This document shows, piece after piece, positions 14,394-22,061 of a DNA stretch of 58,863 nt. A program made the position numbers and the translations under genes. The notes below the pieces were generated by a model. That model saw nothing but the letters and a program-made list of their open reading frames with translations, was not told the DNA's origin and ran no database searches. Position 1 is the first letter of the stretch. Every line of letters starts with the position of its first letter. This stretch comes from Deltaproteobacteria bacterium (GTDB lineage: Bacteria; Myxococcota_A; UBA9042): positions 1 through 58,863 of the forward strand of contig JACKFC010000027.1 of NCBI GenBank assembly GCA_020632665.1, read 5' to 3'.

Positions 14394-15533
14394 ATGCAAC
14401 GTCGGCAGCAATTCGTCAGCAATCTGGTGTCAATCGCCCTCATCGGCCTGGTCGTCGCCGGCTGTGAGACCGAATCGGCGGGCTCGGGCAGCGGTGGGGC
14501 GGCCACGTCTACGGCGGGAACGCCGACCCTCGCTCTGCCGATCGCGGGCGTGTGGAAGAGCAACTTCGACGCGATCGAGACCATCGGCGCCGGCCATTGG
14601 CAGGTCAGCAGCTCCGCTGCGCCGACGTCGGTCTCGGCCATCGTGCGCTACGACGCGACCGAGCGCTGGCTGCTGACCCGCAACGCCGCCGACGCGAGTT
14701 ACGCCCCCGGGGCCTTCAACCGCATCGTCTGGCACGACGTCTCCGCCACCGAAATCGCCTATTGCACGGTCGATTTCGGCCTCGCCAGCGAGGAGGAAGC
14801 GGCGGCGTCGAGCAAGACCGCCGATGCGGCCGACCTCGACGGCAAAGGCTGTGGCGGATTCTCGTGGACCCGGCTGAGCCGGCCAGAGGCTGTCGGCCTA
14901 TTCGAGAGCCAATTCGGCGGCAACGAGCGCCTGGACGCCGAGAAGATGGGCTGGGCCAACACCATCCGCTGGGACAACGCGAAGCGGACGGCGGTCTCGC
15001 AGAATGCGGCCGACGATACCTTCAGCCCCAAGACCTTCAACCTCGTGCGCTGGGCGAAGGGCAAGGATGGCGCGTTCTTCTACTGCACCGTCGACTACGG
15101 TCACGCCACCGCCGAGCTCGCCGAGGCCAGCACGAAGACGGCGGACGACAGCGATCTCGAGGGCAAGGGCTGCGCGGGCTTCGCCTGGACCCGCCTCGAT
15201 CCGCTGCCGCTGCTCGGGGTGTGGAAGACCAACTTCGACACGACCGAGGCGATCGACGGCCTCGGCTGGGGCGGCTCGCGGCTCGATTCGTTCCGCCGTG
15301 CCGACCGCGTCGCCATCGTGCGGAGCCCGCAGGACGATCCATACACGCCGGGTCAATACTCCCGCATTCGCTGGAGCGAGCCGAGCGCGGCGGGCTTCGC
15401 GTATTGCGTCGAAGCTTACGGCAAGGCGACCGCCGCCGAGGCAGATGCCGACCCCGCGACTTCGGACGCGACCGACCTCGACGGCAAGGGTTGTGGTGGC
15501 TTCCCGTGGACCCGGATGTCGCCGGCGCAATAG
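14394..15533 (+). CDS. B12-riboswitch-controlled lipoprotein with three tandem repeats
   Basis: A 379-residue lipoprotein; lipobox Cys at 24 (IALIGLVVAGC). Start ATG 14394 has GGAGG 5 bases upstream. After a short linker come three repeats of about 105 residues (roughly 50-160, 163-267, 270-377). Each starts G-x-(W/F)-x3-F, carries R...NAAD-x-(F/Y)-x-P, then a (F/A)-YC-x-V/E-x-(Y/F)-G segment, and ends DL(D/E)GKGC-(A/G)GF-x-WTR. Each repeat keeps two Cys (YC and KGC), which could be a disulfide or ligand pair. I cannot assign a known family. The cobalamin riboswitch upstream suggests a part in corrinoid capture at the cell surface or another B12-responsive function; this is inference. Confidence 0.85.
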   Translation: MQRRQQFVSNLVSIALIGLVVAGCETESAGSGSGGAATSTAGTPTLALPIAGVWKSNFDAIETIGAGHWQVSSSAAPTSVSAIVRYDATERWLLTRNAADASYAPGAFNRIVWHDVSATEIAYCTVDFGLASEEEAAASSKTADAADLDGKGCGGFSWTRLSRPEAVGLFESQFGGNERLDAEKMGWANTIRWDNAKRTAVSQNAADDTFSPKTFNLVRWAKGKDGAFFYCTVDYGHATAELAEASTKTADDSDLEGKGCAGFAWTRLDPLPLLGVWKTNFDTTEAIDGLGWGGSRLDSFRRADRVAIVRSPQDDPYTPGQYSRIRWSEPSAAGFAYCVEAYGKATAAEADADPATSDATDLDGKGCGGFPWTRMSPAQ

Positions 15534-15552
15534 GCGCGTTGAGCGGAGGAAT

Positions 15553-15588
15553 CGGCGCCCGCGACCCGAATGCGGGTCGCGGGCGCCG
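15553..15588. terminator. strong hairpin between convergent genes
   Basis: CGGCGCCCGCGACCCG, loop AATG, CGGGTCGCGGGCGCCG: a perfect 16-bp stem 19 bases after the stop of the riboswitch-controlled gene. It lies in a 186-base convergent region, so it could serve both strands. There is no T-run. Confidence 0.6.
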
Positions 15589-15719
15589 AGGCCGGCTGCT
15601 GGGAGGGTAGCCGCTGGCCGGCCGCGTCGGACGGCAGAGGGTGGGTGGCGCCGCCGACCCCGACTCGATGCGCGGGCCGGCCGCGAGGTGCGCGAGCAGT
15701 TGTTGAATTCTCGACGTCC

Positions 15720-16589
15720 TCAGGGCGTCGCGCGGCAGACGAGGCCGAGGCTGCGGACCTCGTCGGCGAGCGCTTCGAGCCAGGCCGCGTCCAAGCGCAG
15801 CAGCCGCTTCGCCTCGGGCTGATGCGAGGGGCGCGCGACGCTGTAGAGCAAGACGCCTCGCAGGGGCGTACCGGCGGCGACCTCCTCGCGCAGGACCTGC
15901 AGCCACGCGGTGCGCCACGCCTTGCCCGGCGCTTCGCCGTCCCAGCCGAAGGCGCAGGTCTGCACCCAGGTCGGCGCCAGCGACGCGGTGCCGCGGAGGT
16001 TGCTGCGCAGCCGGTGCAGGCCGACGTCGCTGTCGTTGGCGAAGCGCAGGTCCGCGTCTCGGCCGCCGTCGAGCTTGAACCAGACCTCGCCGCCGGCAGC
16101 AGCGAGAGTCTCGATGCCGGCGCGGACCCGCGGTAGGTGGGTCAGCGTGCCGTTGGTGATCAGCACCAGCGGCAGCTCGTTCAGGCCCGCCGCGTCGCGT
16201 GCCGCCCGCACCGTGGCCACCGCGTCGGCGAAATTCGGCGCGCTGGTCGGCTCGCCGTCGCCGGAGAACGCGATGTCCTTCAGCACGCGCAGCGCTTCTG
16301 CGACGTGACGCTGGTAGAAATCGCCGTGCAGCACCCAAGCCAGCATCGTGTCGAGCTCGCGCCGCAGCAGCGCGAGGTCCGCCGCCGGCGCCTTGCCGCG
16401 TTGCAGACCGGGAACTTGGCAGTAGAGGCAGCGGTAGTTGCAGGCCCGGTTCGGGTTGAGGTTGACGCCGATTGAGACGCCGCCAGCGCGCCGCGACACG
16501 ACCGGATAGACGTGCCGCATCCCGCCGACCTGATCGTTGTGATCGGCGGGTGTGAGCAGGTGGGTGGCGTGGTCTTCGGCGTTCGACAT
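15720..16589 (-). CDS. radical-SAM protein (COG0731-like)
   Basis: A 289-residue radical-SAM enzyme. The cluster-binding motif is CNYRCLYC (C-x3-C-x2-C) near residue 55-65, followed by the SAM-binding DIAFSGDGEPTSAPNF motif. The family resembles the COG0731 group, which includes wyosine-type tRNA enzymes, but many bacterial members are uncharacterised. I start it at ATG 16589; an upstream extension would run into the receptor gene. It is 5 bases after the TonB-dependent receptor stop, so it is the last gene of that operon. No separate substrate clue is visible. Confidence 0.8.
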   Translation of the reverse strand: MSNAEDHATHLLTPADHNDQVGGMRHVYPVVSRRAGGVSIGVNLNPNRACNYRCLYCQVPGLQRGKAPAADLALLRRELDTMLAWVLHGDFYQRHVAEALRVLKDIAFSGDGEPTSAPNFADAVATVRAARDAAGLNELPLVLITNGTLTHLPRVRAGIETLAAAGGEVWFKLDGGRDADLRFANDSDVGLHRLRSNLRGTASLAPTWVQTCAFGWDGEAPGKAWRTAWLQVLREEVAAGTPLRGVLLYSVARPSHQPEAKRLLRLDAAWLEALADEVRSLGLVCRATP

Positions 16590-16594
16590 CGGCG

Positions 16595-19201
16595 CTAGAA
16601 CTCCCCGCGCAGGCCCAGGCTCGGGATGATCGGCAGCAGCGATTGGTACGCCTTGCGGGTGGCGTCGAAGTTGTAATTCAGGCCCTCGGGGTTGCTGCGG
16701 TTGGTGACGTTCTGCACGTCGAGGTAGGCGCCGAGCATCCAGCGGTCGAAGACCCATTTGCGGTCCACGCGCAGGTCCCATTGCTGGAAGCGCGGCAAAC
16801 GGGCGCATTGCAGGCAGGCCGATTGGACGCGCTGGAAGCCGTCGTCATTGGCGTCGTACACCGCCGTCGCGACGTCGGTATAGGGATTGCCGGAGACGAG
16901 CCGGAACCGCGTGCTGAACTCGAGGTTCCACGGCAGCTTCCACGAGCCGACCGCGGTGAGGATATGGGTCTGGTCCCACGGCAAGAGGCGTTCGGTCTCG
17001 CCGGGGTGGGGGATCTCCGTGCCGCGCATCAGCGTATAGGCGATCCAGCCGAAGAAGCGGCCGATCGGGCGGTGGCGTGCGAGCACTTCGAGGCCGACGA
17101 TGCGGCCTCGGCCGGCGTTTTCCCAGGCCAAGCCGCGCCACGGCTCGCGTGGGCCGACGACGCGGTCCCAGAGCTGCTTGTGGAAGCCCTGCACGTCGAG
17201 CGTCAGGCGCTCGCCGACGCTCCATTCGGCGCCGGCGGAGACCTCCCAGGAGCGGAAGGGCAGCAGGTTCGGGTTGCCGAAGCGGGCGACGACCTGCTCC
17301 GGATCCGGCGCCTGCGAGAGCACGCCCGTCGCGGCCTTGAGGGTCAAGGTCTCGCTGGCGCGGAAGCGGACGTTCAGCCGCGGCAGCGCCGTCTCGCCCT
17401 GCAGCGCGTCCCGGTACAGATCGAGTCGCACGCCGGGGACGACCTCCAGCCGCGGGTGCATGCGGAAGACGGCGTCGACCCAGATCGCCGGCTGCAGCAG
17501 GTTGGTGTCGAGGCTGAACAGCCGTCGCCCGGCCTCGGCGTCGGCGCCGCTGCCGACGTCGGCGGCCTGTGGCGGCAGGCGCACCTCGGCGTTGTAGGGC
17601 TCGTTGTACAGATCCAGGCCGAAGCGCAGCTCGATCGGCTGCCCCGGGCCGACCCGGACGTCGTGGCGCAGGTCGAGCTGCCAGGAGTTGGCGTCGACGC
17701 GGAAGGTCTCGCCGAAGCCGAAATTCAGGCCTGCGCGCAGCACGCCGAGGGTGGTGCGCATGGCGATGCCGCCGCCGTTCCAGCGCAGCAGGGCCATCGC
17801 GCCGTGGAAGCCGATGCTGGTGGAGAGCTCGGCGTTGGCGTCGCCGAAGCCCGGTGGCGGCCGGTCGACCACGAGCGAGAGGCGGTCGTCGCTGCCGAGC
17901 ACGAGGAGCGTGGCGTCGAGCTTGTCGCTGAAGCGGTGGTCGACCTTGAGCTGGTAGTCCCAATAGCGCGGCGCCAGGGTGAAGGGCAGGGCGCCGTCGG
18001 GGATCACCGCGGCCAGGACCAGGTCGATGTACGAGCGGCGCGCCGCGATGGCGATGTGGGTGTCTTCGCCGACCGGGAAGCGGAGCAGCGCGCCGGTGTG
18101 GAAGACGTTGGACTCGACGTAGCCGTGCGCCCCCTCGTCTTTCCGCGGCACCCGCAGGCGGGCTTCGAGCACGCCACCGGTCTTGCGGCCGTAGCGGGCG
18201 GTGTAGCCGCCGGGATAGAAGTCGATGCCTTCGAGCAAGTCGGTGTTCATCACCGAATAGAGCCCACCGAAGTGGTAGAGGATCGGCACGCGGACGCCGT
18301 CGATGAGGATCTGGGTATCGCCCGGCGCGGCGCCGCGCACAATGATGTCGCCCGAGATCGCGGGCGCACGGGCCACACCGGGCAGGTTCTGCACGACCTT
18401 GAAGGCGTCGCCATAGACGCCGGGGACCCGCTGGATCTCCTCCGCCGAGAGCTCGCGTCGGGCCATTTCGCCGGGCGCCGGCGGCGCGACGGCCGTGGCG
18501 CGGTAGACGACGTAGGACTCCCGCTCGACCCGGAGCTCGATGGTCGCCGTCTTGCCGGCCTGGATCGGCACCGAGACGCTCTGCTGCTTGTGGTCGACCG
18601 CGATGACCCGCACCGTCCACGAGCCCGGCTCGAGCACGCCGAATTCGAAGCTGCCGTCGCCCTCGCTGATCGTCGTCTCGCCGCTCTTCGGCAGGAGGAT
18701 CGTGGCGCCGGCGATCGGCCGGTTGGTGCCGCGCTCGATGACCCGCCCGACCAGGCTGCGAAAGCCGGAAGGTGCGCGTTCGTGGCCGCGGCGGTCGAAG
18801 CGACCCAGGCCCCCCGCCTTGCCGCGGCGCAGGCCCGCGGTCGCCGGATCGAAGACGAAGCGGTAGTGGATGCGGACCGCGATCGGGGTGCCGCCGCGCG
18901 TCGCCGGTACGAAGCGCAGCGCCCGGGCGGCCTCGAGCGCCGACGCGTCGAAGGCCGGCCCGGCGGATTGGACGATCGACGCCTTGCCGACGCTGCCGTC
19001 GATTCCGACGTCGATCTGGACCACGACGACGCCACGCAGCCGCCGCGCCGCCATCACCTCGGGGTAGCGCGGCGCCACCTCCGCGAGCAGCTGCGGCGGC
19101 GTGATCTTCTCGACCGCCGGCGGTGCGGCGAGCGCGGCCCCGCCGGCGGTGGATCCGAGCAGGAGCGCGACGGCGAGGCCGCGGATCAGCGCGCGACGCA
19201 C
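16595..19201 (-). CDS. TonB-dependent receptor with N-terminal TonB-C-like and carboxypeptidase-type domains
   Basis: An 868-residue outer-membrane receptor. Start GTG 19201 (GGGAG upstream) gives signal MRRALIRGLAVALLLG.... Residues about 25-125 look like a TonB C-terminal domain (VAPRYPEVMAARRLRGVVVV...FDASALEAARALRFVPA). About 150-235 is a CarboxypepD_reg beta-sandwich; about 250-360 is the plug domain (GDIIVRGAAPGDTQILIDGV); the rest is the 22-strand-type barrel ending in LGLRGEF with a terminal Phe. Having a TonB-C-like module on the receptor itself is unusual. It overlaps the upstream lipoprotein gene by 16 bases. The substrate is unknown; the nearby B12-controlled lipoprotein makes corrinoid one candidate. 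Confidence 0.85.
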   Translation of the reverse strand: MRRALIRGLAVALLLGSTAGGAALAAPPAVEKITPPQLLAEVAPRYPEVMAARRLRGVVVVQIDVGIDGSVGKASIVQSAGPAFDASALEAARALRFVPATRGGTPIAVRIHYRFVFDPATAGLRRGKAGGLGRFDRRGHERAPSGFRSLVGRVIERGTNRPIAGATILLPKSGETTISEGDGSFEFGVLEPGSWTVRVIAVDHKQQSVSVPIQAGKTATIELRVERESYVVYRATAVAPPAPGEMARRELSAEEIQRVPGVYGDAFKVVQNLPGVARAPAISGDIIVRGAAPGDTQILIDGVRVPILYHFGGLYSVMNTDLLEGIDFYPGGYTARYGRKTGGVLEARLRVPRKDEGAHGYVESNVFHTGALLRFPVGEDTHIAIAARRSYIDLVLAAVIPDGALPFTLAPRYWDYQLKVDHRFSDKLDATLLVLGSDDRLSLVVDRPPPGFGDANAELSTSIGFHGAMALLRWNGGGIAMRTTLGVLRAGLNFGFGETFRVDANSWQLDLRHDVRVGPGQPIELRFGLDLYNEPYNAEVRLPPQAADVGSGADAEAGRRLFSLDTNLLQPAIWVDAVFRMHPRLEVVPGVRLDLYRDALQGETALPRLNVRFRASETLTLKAATGVLSQAPDPEQVVARFGNPNLLPFRSWEVSAGAEWSVGERLTLDVQGFHKQLWDRVVGPREPWRGLAWENAGRGRIVGLEVLARHRPIGRFFGWIAYTLMRGTEIPHPGETERLLPWDQTHILTAVGSWKLPWNLEFSTRFRLVSGNPYTDVATAVYDANDDGFQRVQSACLQCARLPRFQQWDLRVDRKWVFDRWMLGAYLDVQNVTNRSNPEGLNYNFDATRKAYQSLLPIIPSLGLRGEF

Positions 19202-20346
19202 GTGCTCGCTCCCGGCAGCTTCGCGATGCAGTCGTCGGGGATTGCGCCCGGCGCCGCCATCTCGGCGCGGCGGGTCAGCCAGGTCACGCCGCCGCGGTTG
19301 TCGCGCGCGACGATCCAGAGCTGCACGGCGCGCGCCGCGGCGGTGGCGTCGTCGGCGACGGCCTCGGGGCGAAAGCCGTTGGAGGGGACGTTGTCGCCGG
19401 TCTGCACGTAGTCGAAGGTCCCTTGGGTCGAGAAGAACGAGAAGACCAGCGTCTCTTGCACGTCCGGCAGGCCCGGATCGGCGCTCTTCTGGATCACTTC
19501 GAGCGTCGACGGCGGGAAGGTCGGCTCCAGCCGCAGCCCGGTCGTATCGGGAAGCGCGGGCGTCGCCGGTGCCGGCTCGGCGCGGTAGGGCGAGAGCAGC
19601 AGCGTGGTCGCTTCGGGCCAGCCATGCTCTCCGTAGAGCACCCCGGTCAAGGTCGGGTTGGCGTGGGCGTAGCGCGGGTCGGGCTGCCCCTCGCCATCGA
19701 CGCCGAGCGCGACACCCTTGAAGCCAGCGACGCAGCGCGCGCGGTCGGGGCAGGGTTCCGCCAGCGCCGTCGCCGTGTCCGGACAAGCGTCGCCCCACAG
19801 CGCCCGCTCGGAGACCTGGAACAGGACCTGCACCTCCAGCCCTTGTTGTTCGTCGCCGGCGTCGGTCGCGCCGTCCGTGCCGCCACCGCCGCCGCCGTCC
19901 GGGCCGTTGCCAGCTCCACCGAGTTCGTCCGGCGGCAACAGGCCCTTGCGCTGCAGGACCTCGGGCACCTTCGGTAGCAGCGGCAGCAGATCGAGCACCG
20001 ACGCCCGCGCGCTCGGCCCGTTGCCGAGATCGACCGCAAGCTCGGGATCGATGCAGCGGTAGTTGCCACCCTCTTGCCAGGCGAAGAGGCACAAGCTCCA
20101 GGCGTAGCAGAGCGGCTGCTGTGGGTCGTGGCCGACTGCTAGCAGCTCGAGGTTGGTCTCGGCCACGCCGAGGTAGGGCGGCTCGGCGCGCACCGCGATG
20201 ACGCGGAGGTGGTCGATCAAGGTCGGCGGTGCGTAGTCCGGCTGATCACAACCGGCCAGCGGCAGCACGAGCGGGACCAGCGTCAGCGCCGAGGCCATCA
20301 GCGCGGACAACACCCGTCGAGGCTGCACCCGGAGGCTGCGGCTCAT
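19186..20346 (-). CDS. lipoprotein of receptor operon, unknown function
   Basis: A 386-residue lipoprotein; lipobox Cys at 33 (LVPLVLPLAGC). The body contains Cys pairs (CYAWSLCLF; CPDTATALAEPCPDRARC), a Gly/Asp-rich loop (PDGGGGGGTDGATDAG) and beta-rich segments. Near the end FDYVQTGDNVPSNGF precedes an ARDNRGGVTW strand that resembles Ig-like folds. Its end overlaps the TonB-dependent receptor start by 16 bases and it begins next to the RRM gene stop, so it is probably a partner lipoprotein of the receptor. No family recognised. Confidence 0.75.
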   Translation of the reverse strand: MSRSLRVQPRRVLSALMASALTLVPLVLPLAGCDQPDYAPPTLIDHLRVIAVRAEPPYLGVAETNLELLAVGHDPQQPLCYAWSLCLFAWQEGGNYRCIDPELAVDLGNGPSARASVLDLLPLLPKVPEVLQRKGLLPPDELGGAGNGPDGGGGGGTDGATDAGDEQQGLEVQVLFQVSERALWGDACPDTATALAEPCPDRARCVAGFKGVALGVDGEGQPDPRYAHANPTLTGVLYGEHGWPEATTLLLSPYRAEPAPATPALPDTTGLRLEPTFPPSTLEVIQKSADPGLPDVQETLVFSFFSTQGTFDYVQTGDNVPSNGFRPEAVADDATAAARAVQLWIVARDNRGGVTWLTRRAEMAAPGAIPDDCIAKLPGASTCVAR

Positions 20347-20347
20347 C

Positions 20348-20884
20348 TCAATCGTTCTGCTCGGCGCTGCCCGAATCCTCGGCCTTGCCGGGTTCGTAGC
20401 TCTGCCGGTGGCCCCGTCGTCCGGTGCCCTTGCTGCGCGGCCCGCCGCCGAAATCGTCGGGCGGTGCCATATCCCATCCGCCGTAGCTTCCGCCGCGCTC
20501 GGCGTGAACGGGTGGCTCGCGGCGCTGGGGTCGTTCTGGGCGCTGGGGTCGTTCTGGGCGCTGGGGTCGTTCTGGGCGCTGGGGTCGGTCTGGGCGCTGG
20601 GGCCGTTCTGGGCGCTGGGGGCGCGGCCCATCGGCGAGGTGGACGCGGATCTTGCGGCCGTGGAGCTCGTTGCCGTTCATCGCGTCGACGGCGGCCAGCG
20701 CGTCGGCATCGTTCACGAAGGTGACGAAGCCGAAGCCACGCGAGCGCCCGGTCTGGCGGTCGTGCGGGACCACGGCTTCGCGGAGCGGGCCGAAGCGCTC
20801 GAAGGCAGCATAGAGGGCGTTGTCGCCCGTGGTCCAAGCGAGGCCACCGACGAAGAGCTTGGTACCTGGGGTCGCGTCACTCAT
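20348..20884 (-). CDS. RRM-type RNA-binding protein with RPQRPE repeat tail
   Basis: A 178-residue protein. Residues about 8-85 are an RNA recognition motif: RNP2 LFVGGL (10-15) and RNP1 RGFGFVTF (49-56). The tail is a basic Pro/Arg/Gln repeat (RPERPQ units) followed by a Gly-rich stretch; both are likely disordered and may help bind RNA. Bacterial single-RRM proteins of this type are known in cyanobacteria and some proteobacteria. It is the first gene of a run with the lipoprotein, receptor and radical-SAM genes; the lipoprotein ATG is adjacent to its stop. Confidence 0.88.
   Translation of the reverse strand: MSDATPGTKLFVGGLAWTTGDNALYAAFERFGPLREAVVPHDRQTGRSRGFGFVTFVNDADALAAVDAMNGNELHGRKIRVHLADGPRPQRPERPQRPDRPQRPERPQRPERPQRPERPQRREPPVHAERGGSYGGWDMAPPDDFGGGPRSKGTGRRGHRQSYEPGKAEDSGSAEQND
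20520..20620. repeat. 18-bp tandem repeat in the RRM gene
   Basis: About five and a half copies of GGCGCTGGGGTCGTTCTG with a few substitutions. On the coding strand it gives RPQRPE/RPQRPD. The exact unit length keeps the frame when copies are gained or lost. Confidence 0.85.
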
Positions 20885-20973
20885 CTCGCCTCGCTCGTCC
20901 GTCGCCTCCGTGGGCCGGCGGCGCGAGGGTCGCAAAGCGTCGTCGGGCAGACAAGGGGCGCCTCGCCCGCGGA

Positions 20974-22041
20974 TCAGATCACCCCGCGGCGCTCCTGATC
21001 CCGCTCGATGCTGCGGAAGAGCGCGCCGAAGTTGCCCTCGCCGAACGAGGTGTGGTTCCGGCGCTGGATCAGCTCGAAGAAGATCGGGCCGATCACGTTC
21101 TGCGTGAAGATCTGCAGCAGATAGCCTTCGTCGTCGCCGTCGACCAGCACCTGGTGGCCGATGATCCGGGCCGGATCTTCGCGCACGCCGTGGACACGGT
21201 CGAAGACCGTCTCGTAGTAGACGGCGTCGATATCGAGCGTCGCGATGCCCGAGCCCTCCATCTTGTCGAGGCTGCCGAGCAAATCGTCCGAGATCAGCGC
21301 GATATGCTGCACGCCGGCTCCCTGGTATTCGCGCAGGTATTCCTCGATCTGGCTCTTGCTCTCGTTGCCCTCGTTGATCGGGATGCAGAACGAGCCGTCC
21401 GGCGAACGCAGGGCATACGACTGCAGCCCGGTCTTGTTGCCGCGGATATCGAAGGTCCGCACGTCGGTGAAGCCGAAGATATCGCGGTAGAACGCCCGCC
21501 ACGTCGGCATCGTGCCCTTCTGCACGTTGTTGGTGAGGTGGTCGATGGCATAGAAGCCGCGGTCCTCGACCAGCATCGGCTCGGGGTGCGCCACGGTCGC
21601 AGCGCGCCAATCGCGCTGGCTCGGCGAGGGGTGCCCCGGCCAGCCGTCGACGAAGAGGATCAGGCTGCCGCCGATGCCGCGGATCGCAGGGACCTCGACC
21701 GCCGCCCGCCCGTCTTCGCCTTCGTAGGCCTGCGCGCCACGCTCCAGCGCCTCGCGAAAGGCGTGCTCGGCGTCGTCGACCCGCCACCCCATCGCGCTGA
21801 CGCAGGGGCCGTGCGCATGCTGGAAGCCGTCGGCGAAGCTGCCGGCCTCGCGGTTGACCAGGAAGGTGACGTCGCGCTGGGTCCAGACGTCGACCTCCCG
21901 GCCTGCGAGTTGGCGGGTGCGCGAGAAACCCATGCCGGTAAAGAGCGACTCGAGCTCGCCACGCTCCGGGTGGGCGTATTCGACGAAGTCGATGCCGCGC
22001 AGGCCGAGAGGGTTGGTGCTGTCGGCTGTCGTATTCTGCAT
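20974..22041 (-). CDS. hpd: 4-hydroxyphenylpyruvate dioxygenase
   Basis: A 355-residue enzyme converting 4-hydroxyphenylpyruvate to homogentisate in tyrosine catabolism. Two vicinal-oxygen-chelate halves are present. The Fe(II) ligands are visible as His168 (FYAIDHLTN), His246 (GVQHIAL) and Glu323 (FFELIQR); the C-terminal FGEGNFGALF helix that gates the active site is intact. Start ATG 22041 has AAGGAG 7 bases upstream. It lies 20 bases after hmgA and is probably cotranscribed, giving two consecutive steps of the homogentisate pathway. Confidence 0.96.
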   Translation of the reverse strand: MQNTTADSTNPLGLRGIDFVEYAHPERGELESLFTGMGFSRTRQLAGREVDVWTQRDVTFLVNREAGSFADGFQHAHGPCVSAMGWRVDDAEHAFREALERGAQAYEGEDGRAAVEVPAIRGIGGSLILFVDGWPGHPSPSQRDWRAATVAHPEPMLVEDRGFYAIDHLTNNVQKGTMPTWRAFYRDIFGFTDVRTFDIRGNKTGLQSYALRSPDGSFCIPINEGNESKSQIEEYLREYQGAGVQHIALISDDLLGSLDKMEGSGIATLDIDAVYYETVFDRVHGVREDPARIIGHQVLVDGDDEGYLLQIFTQNVIGPIFFELIQRRNHTSFGEGNFGALFRSIERDQERRGVI

Positions 22042-22061
22042 TGGAGGCTCCTTGCGGATGG

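Noticed and set aside
15534..15719. A small gene between the riboswitch-controlled lipoprotein and the radical-SAM gene
   Set aside because: Only the 16-bp hairpin and GC-rich sequence are visible; no start with a ribosome site.
16643..19411. A 922-codon plus-strand frame opposite the TonB-dependent receptor
   Set aside because: The receptor on the other strand shows all its domains; this frame has the shadow composition.
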